This document shows positions 17,575 through 25,727 of a stretch of DNA of 64,000 bases, in pieces. The stretch covers positions 124,001 through 188,000 of the forward strand of contig CALAJH010000005.1 in NCBI GenBank assembly GCA_937922655.1, read 5' to 3'. Numbering within the stretch: position 1 is the first letter of the stretch; each line of letters begins with the position of its first letter. Made by a program: the position numbers and the translations under genes. Source of the stretch: an uncultured Bacteroidia bacterium. GTDB lineage: Bacteria > Bacteroidota > Bacteroidia > J057 > CALAJH01. Under the pieces are notes generated by a model. It did no database searches. It saw nothing but the letters and a program-made list of their open reading frames with translations, and was not told where the DNA came from.

Positions 17575-20283
17575 ATGCGCTGGATGGCGATACTTGGATT
17601 GGCGGCGACGCTGTGCAACGAAGTGGGAGCGCAAAGCGTTCCGCGAGGGTTTTCTTATCAAGCCGTGGCCCGCGACGCGAGCGGACAACTCATCGGCCGG
17701 CGCAACGTCGCCGTACGTTTCGCTTTGCGCACCGGTTCCCCGCAGGGGCAAATCGTTTATGCGGAAACCCACAACGTCCAAACCGACGACTTCGGTCTCT
17801 TTTCTCTTAACATCGGTCGAGGCACGCCCGTCGCGGGACAATTCGGCGCCGTCAATTGGACGGCGGGAAACATCTTTTTGCAGGTCGAAATCGACCCCGG
17901 CGGCGGACAAAACTATGTTTCGATGGCGACGGTCGAACTTTTGACCGTACCTTTCGCCATGGTGGCGGACACCGTTTTGAAAGGCGGCGCGGGAACGGTA
18001 AGCGAATTGCCGCTAACGGGTACGGGAACGGCCGTCAATCCCTTCCGCATCGCCCCCGGTTCGCCGGGAAACGTCTTGGTTTGGAACGGCACGCGTTGGG
18101 AAAGCGGCACGGCCCCGGACGCCGGCTGGGGGACGCAAACCGCCGCCGTCCTTCCTCCCCTGCTCGGCAACGGCACCGCCCAAGACCCCATACGTTTCCA
18201 TCCACCCGGTGGACAAACCGGCGCCCTGACGTGGAACGGCGTCGAATGGACGACCCAACCCCTCAGCGTTTCCACCACCCCCGCCCTTTCCGGCAACGGC
18301 ACCCCCCAAGAACCAATCGACATCGCGGGACAAGGCGCCACACCCGGTCAAGTCCTCAAATGGAACGGAAACGCATGGACCCCCGGCAACGACGACGTCG
18401 AATTCGGCGCCGGGCCCTTGAACGTTTCCCCCCGTATCGCCGGCAACGGAACGCCCGCAAGCCCCTTGGATTTGGCCGGACAAAACGCCGCCGTCGGCCA
18501 AGTTCTCAAATGGAACGGAAACGCATGGGCCCCCGACGACGACCAAGGCCAAATTTACACCCCGGGAAACGGTATTAACATTGTTGGCGGACAAATTTCC
18601 GCCGCCGACGCCGTCGTGGGCAACGAGGTAACCGGCGCGACAACCAACGGCGGCTTGGTACGCTCGGGCGACGGCTCCGGCGCATCCCCTTACACCCTCG
18701 GCTTGCCCGTTTCGGGCGTGGCGCCGGGGCAAGTCATGCAATGGAACGGCTCCGCTTGGACGCCCCAAAACCTTCCCTCTCAAAACATCACCCTCAACGG
18801 CGCCTACGGCCTTACCGTAACCCCGACCACCGGCACCGTTTTTACCCTCGGATTGCCCCCCGGCTCCCAAAACGGACAAGTACTCCGCTGGAACGGCAAC
18901 TTTTGGACGGCACAATCCATCCCCGACGCCCCCGCTTACACGGCGGGCAACGGCATCTCCATTTCGGGCAACGTCATTTCCCAAACCATCTGGAACGAAA
19001 ACGCCGGCAACGCCTTTCGCACCGCGGGCAGAGTCGGCGTCGGCACCCCCAATCCCTTCGCCGTCCTCGACCTGACCGAAAACACCAACTTCGACCTTCC
19101 CCATCTTTCGCTTTTCGAGGTGGACAACGACTTTTCCCGTCTCTATTTCGAGAACGCGGCCTCCAACCGGTTGTGGGGCATCTTCGGCCGACCCGCAAGC
19201 AACAACACCGTCGGCAGACTGAATTTTTATTATTCCGACGGCGACCAAGACATTCTGAGTTTGACCCATGACGGACGGGCGGGCGTCGGCACCACCGACC
19301 CCGACCCCGAGGGAAAATTTCACGTTTTTACGGGCTACAAATACGCCGGGGTTTTTCAAACCGACCATGCAAACGACGAATGCGCCGTAGTGGACGCGTT
19401 TTACGACGGCACGGGGGCGTTCGACGCGACGGGGGTGCGCGGCGGCGCCTTGCCCGTTGCGGGCAAAGGTTTCGGCGGAAAGTTCTATGGCGGCAACATC
19501 GGCGCCGCGGGATTCGTCGCCCAAGACTTTGGCAACGCCTACGCCCTTATCGGCTTGTACGGCGAAGCCGCCGCCGTCAACGTCAACGAGGGTACGCGCA
19601 TCGGCGTTTACGGTCTGGCCGACGGCGGCCGGTTTTCGATAGGCTTGTACGGTACGGGTGTCGGCGCGCCCTCCAATCGCGCCGCCCTCCTCGAAGGCAA
19701 CACGGAAATCATTGGTTTTTTGTCCAAAAGCGCCGGCACCTTCAAAATCGACCATCCCCTCGACCCCGAAAACAAATACCTTTATCATTCGTTCGTCGAA
19801 TCCCCGGACATGATGAACGTCTACAACGGCAACGTCGTTACCGACGAAAACGGCCGGGCCGTCGTCGAACTGCCCTCGTATTTTGAGGCCTTGAACAAAG
19901 ATTTTCGTTATCAACTAACGCCGGTCGGCGCCCGGGCGACGTTGTGGGTCGAACGCGAAATCGAAAACAACCGTTTTCTCGTCGCCTCCGACGTTCCGGG
20001 GGTAAAAGTGTCTTGGCAGGTAACGGGCGTTCGCAAGGACCCGTTCGCCGAAGCCTACCGCGTCAAAGCGGAGGTGGAAAAACCCGCCGACGAACGCGGC
20101 ACCCTGCTTCATCCCGAAGTCTACGGGCAAGGCCCGGAGAAAGCGTTTGCGGCAAAATTCCGTCCCGCTCCGGGCGTGCGCAACAAAGTCTACATTCGCC
20201 CCCAAACTCAAAACGGCAAACGCGACGGCCGTCAACGCTCCGAATCTTCTTCGGTTCCCGAAGCCCAAGTCCGAAAACGATAA
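17575..20283 (+). CDS. secreted protein with WNG repeats (tail-fibre-like surface protein)
   Basis: 902 residues from the ATG at 17575; the open frame reaches back into tRNA-Cys, so longer starts are excluded. MRWMAILGLAATLCNEVGAQ is a signal peptide. Residues ~21-150 (GFSYQAVARDASGQLI...NVAVRFALRTGSPQGQIVYAETH) match the N-terminal domain common in Bacteroidota surface proteins. Six units of the form G-x-V-L-x-WNG-x-x-W follow, spaced by glycine/proline-rich linkers with SGNGTPQEPIDI-like motifs. The C-terminal ~170 residues (FKIDHPLDPENKYLYHSFVE to the end) form a conserved domain seen in flavobacterial cell-surface and tail-fibre-like proteins. Export by the Sec system is clear. No type IX sorting domain is visible, and the function is unknown. 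Confidence 0.8.
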   Translation: MRWMAILGLAATLCNEVGAQSVPRGFSYQAVARDASGQLIGRRNVAVRFALRTGSPQGQIVYAETHNVQTDDFGLFSLNIGRGTPVAGQFGAVNWTAGNIFLQVEIDPGGGQNYVSMATVELLTVPFAMVADTVLKGGAGTVSELPLTGTGTAVNPFRIAPGSPGNVLVWNGTRWESGTAPDAGWGTQTAAVLPPLLGNGTAQDPIRFHPPGGQTGALTWNGVEWTTQPLSVSTTPALSGNGTPQEPIDIAGQGATPGQVLKWNGNAWTPGNDDVEFGAGPLNVSPRIAGNGTPASPLDLAGQNAAVGQVLKWNGNAWAPDDDQGQIYTPGNGINIVGGQISAADAVVGNEVTGATTNGGLVRSGDGSGASPYTLGLPVSGVAPGQVMQWNGSAWTPQNLPSQNITLNGAYGLTVTPTTGTVFTLGLPPGSQNGQVLRWNGNFWTAQSIPDAPAYTAGNGISISGNVISQTIWNENAGNAFRTAGRVGVGTPNPFAVLDLTENTNFDLPHLSLFEVDNDFSRLYFENAASNRLWGIFGRPASNNTVGRLNFYYSDGDQDILSLTHDGRAGVGTTDPDPEGKFHVFTGYKYAGVFQTDHANDECAVVDAFYDGTGAFDATGVRGGALPVAGKGFGGKFYGGNIGAAGFVAQDFGNAYALIGLYGEAAAVNVNEGTRIGVYGLADGGRFSIGLYGTGVGAPSNRAALLEGNTEIIGFLSKSAGTFKIDHPLDPENKYLYHSFVESPDMMNVYNGNVVTDENGRAVVELPSYFEALNKDFRYQLTPVGARATLWVEREIENNRFLVASDVPGVKVSWQVTGVRKDPFAEAYRVKAEVEKPADERGTLLHPEVYGQGPEKAFAAKFRPAPGVRNKVYIRPQTQNGKRDGRQRSESSSVPEAQVRKR

Positions 20284-20441
20284 TCGCCGTTCCGATGCCG
20301 AGGCTGTAAAAAAAGCGTGCAAAAACGGTCAAACCTTCAAACAAGCGGACCGGGGAATTGTGCGCAGGGAACCAAGCCGCATGGCGAGCGCGATTTTAAG
20401 GGCCGACGTCTTTGGGGACGGACGTTCTTGCACCATATTTT

Positions 20442-20472
20442 TTTGTGTAAGGCGGCATTATTTGTAATTTTG
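20442..20472 (+). promoter_or_regulatory. promoter of the TPR membrane protein gene
   Basis: -33 TTTG at 20442-20445 and -7 TAATTTTG at 20465-20472, spacer 19 bp, 15 bp before the ATG. Confidence 0.8.
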
Positions 20473-20487
20473 CGCAAATTATAGACA

Positions 20488-21165
20488 ATGGCAAAGCAAG
20501 AGGCTACGGAAGAGTACATCGGTACGGAGGAAACCGTGACCGAAACGTCCGCTACGGGGGGGGGTATCGCCAAATACCGCAACATTATTTTGGGTGTGGC
20601 GGGCGTATTGGTGTTGGCCGTCGCCGGTTACTACGTCCTTGACTATCTCAACGAACAAAAAGACCAAGAGGCCAAAGAACAGGCGATACAAGCGTTCAAA
20701 AATTACGAACGGGATTCGTTGGACAAGGCGCTCAAAGGCACGTCCCAATACCCGGGTTTGGAAAAAATAGTTGACGAATACGGTTCGACGAAAACGGGCC
20801 GGTTGGCCAAATATATGTTGGGGACAGCGTTGGTGGCTCAAGGCAAAAACGACGAGGGCCTGAAATACTTGGAATCCTTTGGCAACAACGGCACGTTGGT
20901 TTCGGCCGTCAATTTTGCGGCGCAAGCCTACGTGTTCGAAGAAAAAAAAGAGCCGCGCAAAGCCGCGCAATTGTGGGAAAAAGCCGCTTCCATCAAAGAA
21001 AACGCCTTTACCACCCCCGAATACCTCCAACAGGCCGCGCGTTGCTACATGGACGCCGGAGACAACGAGGCCGCCCTCAATATCTTCAAAGACATCAAAA
21101 AACGCTATCCCAACAGCGAGGCCGGACGCAACGCCGACAAATTCATTGCCCGTCTTTCCGAATAA
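20488..21165 (+). CDS. TPR membrane protein (YfgM-like)
   Basis: 225 residues: a cytoplasmic N-terminus, one membrane helix at about 31-53 (IILGVAGVLVLAVAGYYVL), then a periplasmic helical region with TPR-like units (AKYMLGTALVAQGKNDEGLKYL; YLQQAARCYMDAGDNEAALNIF). The layout resembles YfgM, a SecYEG-associated ancillary factor for periplasmic chaperones, or a BamD-like tetratricopeptide protein. It is the first gene of a likely operon: ribH starts 3 bp after its stop and the M28 peptidase follows immediately. A clear promoter lies at 20442-20472. Confidence 0.8.
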   Translation: MAKQEATEEYIGTEETVTETSATGGGIAKYRNIILGVAGVLVLAVAGYYVLDYLNEQKDQEAKEQAIQAFKNYERDSLDKALKGTSQYPGLEKIVDEYGSTKTGRLAKYMLGTALVAQGKNDEGLKYLESFGNNGTLVSAVNFAAQAYVFEEKKEPRKAAQLWEKAASIKENAFTTPEYLQQAARCYMDAGDNEAALNIFKDIKKRYPNSEAGRNADKFIARLSE

Positions 21166-21168
21166 CCC

Positions 21169-21681
21169 ATGTCCCAATCGCTTATCAAGCCCGAATATCG
21201 TGGCGGCGGCGACCACGCCTATACCCACGTCATTATTATACAATCGCGTTGGCACGAAGAAATCACCGACCGTTTGTGTCAAGGCGCGCTCGAAACCTTG
21301 ACGGCCGCCGGCGTGCCGGGCCGTCAAATCATGGTTCGCAAGGTGCCGGGGGCCTTTGAAATTCCTTTGGCCGCCCAAATGCTTTTGGAAAGCTACCAAC
21401 CCGGCGAAGACTACGAATACGACGACTATTCTTTGGGCATTGTCGCGGTGGGGTGCGTGGTCAAGGGCGAAACCGACCACAACGTCTACATCGCCGAAAA
21501 CGTCAGCCGCGCGTTGATGGACTTGTCTTTGGCGCAAAATACGCCCATAGGTTTTGGCATCATCACCGCCGAGACAATGGAACAGGCACGCGAACGTGCC
21601 GGCGGCAAAGTGGGCAACAAGGGCGTCGACGCCGCCGTCGCCGTTTTGGAAATGATAGACCTTCTTTTTAGCGAAGAATAA
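21169..21681 (+). CDS. ribH: 6,7-dimethyl-8-ribityllumazine synthase
   Basis: 170 residues. It catalyses the penultimate step of riboflavin synthesis, condensing the pyrimidine amine with 3,4-dihydroxy-2-butanone 4-phosphate. Seen: substrate pocket KVPGAFEIPLAA near residues 58-69, the catalytic-loop region VGCVVKGETDHNVYIAENVSRALMD with its conserved His, and the phosphate-binding part PIGFGIITAETMEQARERAG. Length is normal for subunits that assemble into pentamers or 60-mers. It is cotranscribed with the upstream TPR gene (3-bp gap) and the M28 peptidase (1-bp gap). Confidence 0.97.
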   Translation: MSQSLIKPEYRGGGDHAYTHVIIIQSRWHEEITDRLCQGALETLTAAGVPGRQIMVRKVPGAFEIPLAAQMLLESYQPGEDYEYDDYSLGIVAVGCVVKGETDHNVYIAENVSRALMDLSLAQNTPIGFGIITAETMEQARERAGGKVGNKGVDAAVAVLEMIDLLFSEE

Positions 21682-21682
21682 G

Positions 21683-22699
21683 GTGAAAATTTTTCGGACT
21701 TCGCCCAAAACACGCCTTTTTGCGGGCGCGTTTTGGGCGTTGGCATTTTGGGGGTGCGGTTCGACGGATTCGGGCAACGCCGAAAAACAAACCCAAAGCC
21801 CCAAAACACAGGAATCACGAATGTTCGGCACGGCTCCGGCGGCGGATTTTCACCCCGATTCGGCGTATGCCTTCTTGGTGGCGCAAACCGCTTTCGGCCC
21901 GCGCATCCCCGGTACGGCCGCCCACAAAAAATGCGGCGACTACATCGTCGCAACGCTTAAACGATTCGGCGCCGAAGTTCGCGAGCAAATCGCTTCCCGG
22001 CCCGGTTTGGGCGGAAAACCCGTGCCGATTCGCAACATCATCGGCACATTCAACGCCGAGGCCGCCAAACGGGTCATGCTTTCGGCCCACTGGGACACCC
22101 GCCCCCGCGCCGACGCCGACGCCGAAAATCCCAACGCCGCCTTCGACGGCGCCAACGACGGCGCCTCGGGCGTGGCCGTTCTCCTCGAAATCGCCCGTCA
22201 ACTCCAATTGCGTCCACCGCAAATCGGCGTCGACCTCTTTTTCTGGGACGCAGAGGACGGCGGGGAATCGGGCGACGACGCCTCATGGTGCCTCGGCTCC
22301 CAACATTGGGCCGAAAACCCGCACGTTCCGGGGTATAAAGCCTTGTTCAACGTCAATTTCGACATGGTCGGAGCCCAAGGCGCCACTTTTCCACAGGAAG
22401 CCAACTCGTTGCAATTCGCGCCCGAGGTCGTGCAAACGCTCTGGCGAACGGCCCACGAACTCGGTTTCGGCGCCTTTTTCCCTTTCGTTCCCCACAGCCC
22501 CATCGTCGACGACCATTACTTTATCGCCAAAAAAGCGGGCATTCCCGCCGTGGACGTTATTCATTTGAACGTCGAAAAAGGCGGATTCTTTCCGCATTGG
22601 CATACGCGTGGCGATTCGCCCGACAAAATCGACAAGACGACGCTCGAAGTCGTCGGCAAAACCGCGCTTACCCTCGTTTATCGGGTTCAGCCAACATAA
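21683..22699 (+). CDS. M28-family peptidase lipoprotein (glutaminyl cyclase-like)
   Basis: 338 residues from GTG at 21683, one base after the ribH stop. The N-terminus is a lipoprotein signal with lipobox LAFWGC. Zinc-site motifs of the M28 fold are present: SAHWDTRP (His and Asp), ANDGASGVAVLLE (bridging Asp), FFWDAEDGGESGDD (acidic ligands) and a late VDDHYFIAKKAGIPAVDVIH with the final His. The D-x-W insertion, overall length and AFDGANDGASG resemble bacterial glutaminyl-peptide cyclotransferases, which form N-terminal pyroglutamate; an aminopeptidase is the alternative. It probably acts in the periplasm on exported proteins. Confidence 0.85.
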   Translation: MKIFRTSPKTRLFAGAFWALAFWGCGSTDSGNAEKQTQSPKTQESRMFGTAPAADFHPDSAYAFLVAQTAFGPRIPGTAAHKKCGDYIVATLKRFGAEVREQIASRPGLGGKPVPIRNIIGTFNAEAAKRVMLSAHWDTRPRADADAENPNAAFDGANDGASGVAVLLEIARQLQLRPPQIGVDLFFWDAEDGGESGDDASWCLGSQHWAENPHVPGYKALFNVNFDMVGAQGATFPQEANSLQFAPEVVQTLWRTAHELGFGAFFPFVPHSPIVDDHYFIAKKAGIPAVDVIHLNVEKGGFFPHWHTRGDSPDKIDKTTLEVVGKTALTLVYRVQPT

Positions 22700-22705
22700 A
22701 ATTAA

Positions 22706-22737
22706 TTTGGGCGCAAAAAAAGAATGACGTATTTTTG
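22706..22737 (+). promoter_or_regulatory. promoter of tRNA-Leu
   Basis: -33 TTTG at 22706-22709 and -7 TATTTTTG at 22730-22737 with a 20-bp spacer, the same geometry as the tRNA-Cys promoter, 10 bp before the tRNA. Confidence 0.85.
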
Positions 22738-22747
22738 CGGAAATTAA

Positions 22748-22831
22748 GCCGAAGTGGCGGAATTGGTAGACGCACACGTTTCAGGGGCGTGCGGGAGTAA
22801 TCCCGTGTGGGTTCGAGTCCCGCCTTCGGCA
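22748..22831 (+). tRNA. tRNA-Leu (CAG)
   Basis: A type II tRNA of 84 bases with a long variable arm. Acceptor GCCGAAG (22748-22754) pairs with CTTCGGC (22824-22830), and A73 follows. The anticodon stem CACGT/GCGTG encloses the loop TTCAGGG, giving CAG. The D loop (GGTAGACGC) and T loop (GTTCGAGTC) are regular. CCA is not encoded. Confidence 0.97.
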
Positions 22832-22873
22832 CCCAAAATAATTTCACATATTTCGCAATAAATCCTTAATGGA

Positions 22874-23650
22874 ATGTTAAAACAAACAATCGTAGGGATA
22901 CTCGCGCTTATGGCGTTTACGGGTTGCAAAAAAGACCCTGACGAGGCCAAACCCGACCCGAACGCCGAAAAAGGAAAACTCCGCATAGAGTTCGAATCGC
23001 GTGCGGGGAGCCAAGCCTTGGCTTTAAACGGCCCCACCTATCCTACCGCAAGTGGGGATACGGTCAAAATCACCACCTTCAATTATTACGTCTCCAACAT
23101 TGTATTGGTAAAAAAAGGCGGCGGCGAAGTAACGTTGCCCAAAACTTACCATCTGATTAAAACCAACGAGTCCCATACGCATTTCATCACGCTCAACGAC
23201 GTTCCCACGGGCGAATACGAAGGTGTAAAGTTTGTTGTGGGTGTGGACGCGCGTCGCAACACGTGTTCGGCGAGCGACGAATGGGCCAACGACTGCGGCG
23301 CCCAAGACGGCGCCCTCGACCCCGCCAACGGCATGTATTGGTCTTGGAACAGCGGCTACATCTTTTTCAAACTCGAAGGCTTTTATGCGGGAGATTCGGT
23401 GTTGCAATACCACATCGGCGGTTCGCGCGAACCGAACTCGGCCGTCGTCGTCGCCATGCCGGACATGAAAGGCCAAACGTTCAAGGTCGAAGCCGGCAAA
23501 ACGCCCGAGGTGCATTTGTACGCCAACGCCTTGGAAATTTTCAAAACCGTTTCCCCGAAAACCTCGGGAAAAGTCCATATGCCCGGCGAAAAAGCCGTTC
23601 AAATCGCCAACGCCTATAAAACCATGTTTTCGTTGGACCACATCCATTAA
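22874..23650 (+). CDS. MbnP-like lipoprotein
   Basis: 258 residues with a lipoprotein signal (lipobox AFTGC, residues ~15-19). The mature part has the MbnP features: KLRIEFESRAGSQALALNG, TTFNYYVSNIVLVKKGG, a cysteine pair in NTCSASDEWANDCGAQDG, and MYWSWNSGYIFFKLEG. In methanotrophs MbnP is a periplasmic copper-related protein partnered by the diheme enzyme MbnH; many Bacteroidota carry MbnP-like proteins of unknown role. No MbnH or TonB receptor is adjacent. It follows tRNA-Leu by 42 bp and may share its promoter. A strong terminator follows at 23700-23735. Confidence 0.85.
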   Translation: MLKQTIVGILALMAFTGCKKDPDEAKPDPNAEKGKLRIEFESRAGSQALALNGPTYPTASGDTVKITTFNYYVSNIVLVKKGGGEVTLPKTYHLIKTNESHTHFITLNDVPTGEYEGVKFVVGVDARRNTCSASDEWANDCGAQDGALDPANGMYWSWNSGYIFFKLEGFYAGDSVLQYHIGGSREPNSAVVVAMPDMKGQTFKVEAGKTPEVHLYANALEIFKTVSPKTSGKVHMPGEKAVQIANAYKTMFSLDHIH

Positions 23651-23699
23651 AAAACACGGACAACGATTAATGGCGTCGTCGCACGTACGGCCTGTTTCC

Positions 23700-23735
23700 A
23701 ATCCAACGCCTTTTCCGGCGTTGGATTGTTTTTTT
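23700..23735 (+). terminator. rho-independent terminator after the MbnP-like gene
   Basis: AATCCAACGCC (23700-23710) pairs with GGCGTTGGATT (23717-23727), an 11-bp perfect stem with a 6-base loop, followed by GTTTTTTT. Confidence 0.93.
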
Positions 23736-23997
23736 GCGGGGTAAGCGTGAAAGTATTGCGCTCGACTTTTCTTGAATTGATTTTCGACCGCGTTTGTTTT
23801 TATGTTTGACGTAACGGCAAGTTGCGAACTTTAAACGTTTCAATAAAAAATGTGCAATCCATTGCGAACCCAAAGACCGGGGCGTTGATGGGTTGGGAGT
23901 ATTGTCGTATCTTTGCATTGAAATAACAACGTGCGGCGACAAGCCTTGCGCTTAACACCGAAACGGAAAAAAATTTGACGATACAACTTTTTTAAGC
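23736..23997 (+). promoter_or_regulatory. ettA promoter region
   Basis: TATCTTTG at 23908-23915 matches the -7 element. With a start near 23922 the ettA leader would be about 75 bases. No exact -33 TTTG at the usual spacing. Nothing coding is supported in the rest of this spacer. Confidence 0.55.
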
Positions 23998-25668
23998 GTG
24001 AGCGCGGAAAAAATCATTTATTCGATGGAAGGCGTAGGAAAAATCTACCCTCCCAACAAGCAGGTTCTCAAAGACATTTACCTGTCCTATTTTTATGGGG
24101 CAAAAATCGGCGTGCTGGGTTTGAACGGCGCGGGAAAGAGTACGCTTTTACGCATCATGGCGGGCGTGGAAACGGACTTTATCGGCAAAGCGGTGCTAAC
24201 GCCGGGTTACAGCGTCGGTTATTTGGAGCAAAACCCGGCGCTCGACCCCGAAAAAACCGTCAAAGAAACCGTCGAAGAAGGCGCCAAACCCATCTACGAC
24301 CTGCTTGCCGAATACGACAGGGTCAACGAGGCCTTTGCCGACGTCGACCCCGACCAAATGGACGCCCTCATCGAAAAACAAGGCGAACTCCAAGACAAAA
24401 TCGACGCGCTCGACGCATGGAACATTGATTCGCGTTTGGAACGCGCGATGGACGCGCTTCGCTGTCCGCCGCCCGACCAAAAAATCGGCGTGCTTTCGGG
24501 CGGCGAAAAACGGCGCGTCGCTCTTTGCCGGCTCTTGATTCAACGGCCCGACATCCTGCTCTTGGACGAACCGACCAACCACCTCGACGCCGAAAGCGTC
24601 GCGTGGCTCGAACACCACCTCCAAGAATATCCCGGAACGGTCATCGCCGTCACCCACGACCGCTATTTCTTGGACAACGTCGCCGGATGGATTCTCGAAC
24701 TCGACCGCGGTCAAGGCATACCTTACAAAGGAAATTATTCCTCTTGGCTCGAGCAGAAAAAGGCCCGTTTGGAAAAAGAGGAAAAAACCGAAACCAAACG
24801 CATGAAAACGCTCGAGCGCGAACTCGAATGGGTGCGCATGGCCCCCAAAGCCCGGCAGGCCAAATCCAAAGCCCGTCTCAACGCCTACGAAAAACTCCTC
24901 AACCAAGACCAAATCGAAAAAGAACGCAACCTCGAACTCTTCATTCCCTCGGGGCCGCGTTTGGGCGACGTCGTCATCAATTTTCACGAAGTTTCCAAAA
25001 GCTACGACGGAAAAGTACTCATCGACAAACTTACGCTCAATATTCCCAAAGCCGCGGTGGTGGGAATTATCGGGCCGAACGGCGCCGGAAAAACCACGTT
25101 CTTCAAGCTCATCACCGGGCAGGAACAGCCCGACTCGGGCAGGGTGGAAATCGGTTCGACCGTCCAACTGGCCTACGTCGACCAAGAACACACCGAACTC
25201 AACCCCGAGCACGACGTTTTTACCGCCATCACCGACGGCCACGAGGTCATCGTCATGGGCAACAAAGAATTCAACGGACGGGCGTACGTTTCCAAATTCA
25301 ACTTTGCGGGTTCGGAACAGGCGAAAAAGGTAAAAAATCTTTCGGGCGGCGAAAAAAACCGTTTGCATTTGGCGCGAATGCTGCGTTCGGGCGGCAACGT
25401 GCTGTTGCTGGACGAACCGACCAACGACATCGACGTCAATACTTTGCGTGCGCTCGAAGAGGCGATAGAAAACTTTGGCGGTTGTTGTTTGGTCATCAGC
25501 CACGACCGCTGGTTTTTGGACCGCGTCGCCACTCATATTTTGTCTTTCGAGGGCGAAGGGCAAATTGTTTTTTACGACGGAAACTTTAGCGAATACAGCG
25601 AATTTCGACAAAAGAAACTGGGTAAGGACGCCGAACCCAAACGTATGAAATACAAAACTTTGGCCTAA
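23998..25668 (+). CDS. ettA: energy-dependent translational throttle protein EttA (ABC-F)
   Basis: 556 residues from GTG at 23998. Two ABC cassettes lie on one chain without membrane segments: Walker A GLNGAGKS (41-48) and GPNGAGKT (about 359-366). The LSGGEKRR and LSGGEKNR signatures and DEPTNHLD / DEPTNDID Walker B motifs are intact. Between them lies the charged P-site tRNA-interaction motif linker (EKKARLEKEEKTETKRM). The length and the YPPNKQVLKDIYLSYFYGAKIGVLG start match EttA, which binds the ribosomal E site and gates the first peptide bond according to the ATP/ADP ratio. A terminator follows directly. Confidence 0.95.
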   Translation: MSAEKIIYSMEGVGKIYPPNKQVLKDIYLSYFYGAKIGVLGLNGAGKSTLLRIMAGVETDFIGKAVLTPGYSVGYLEQNPALDPEKTVKETVEEGAKPIYDLLAEYDRVNEAFADVDPDQMDALIEKQGELQDKIDALDAWNIDSRLERAMDALRCPPPDQKIGVLSGGEKRRVALCRLLIQRPDILLLDEPTNHLDAESVAWLEHHLQEYPGTVIAVTHDRYFLDNVAGWILELDRGQGIPYKGNYSSWLEQKKARLEKEEKTETKRMKTLERELEWVRMAPKARQAKSKARLNAYEKLLNQDQIEKERNLELFIPSGPRLGDVVINFHEVSKSYDGKVLIDKLTLNIPKAAVVGIIGPNGAGKTTFFKLITGQEQPDSGRVEIGSTVQLAYVDQEHTELNPEHDVFTAITDGHEVIVMGNKEFNGRAYVSKFNFAGSEQAKKVKNLSGGEKNRLHLARMLRSGGNVLLLDEPTNDIDVNTLRALEEAIENFGGCCLVISHDRWFLDRVATHILSFEGEGQIVFYDGNFSEYSEFRQKKLGKDAEPKRMKYKTLA

Positions 25669-25670
25669 AA

Positions 25671-25719
25671 CCTTGTTGGCGGCGGAGGAGCGTTCGCCGC
25701 CAACAAGGTTTATTTTTAT
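25671..25719 (+). terminator. rho-independent terminator after ettA
   Basis: CCTTGTTGGCGGCG (25671-25684) pairs perfectly with CGCCGCCAACAAGG (25695-25708) around a 10-base loop, followed by TTTATTTTTATT. The U-rich tail ends only about 8 bp before the next start codon (25728), so it could also attenuate that gene. Confidence 0.92.
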
Positions 25720-25727
25720 TGTACACG

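Noticed and set aside
18013-19914. 633-codon minus-strand open frame opposite the WNG-repeat protein
   Set aside because: Low-complexity Gly/Val/Arg composition and no start context; it mirrors the repeats of the real gene.
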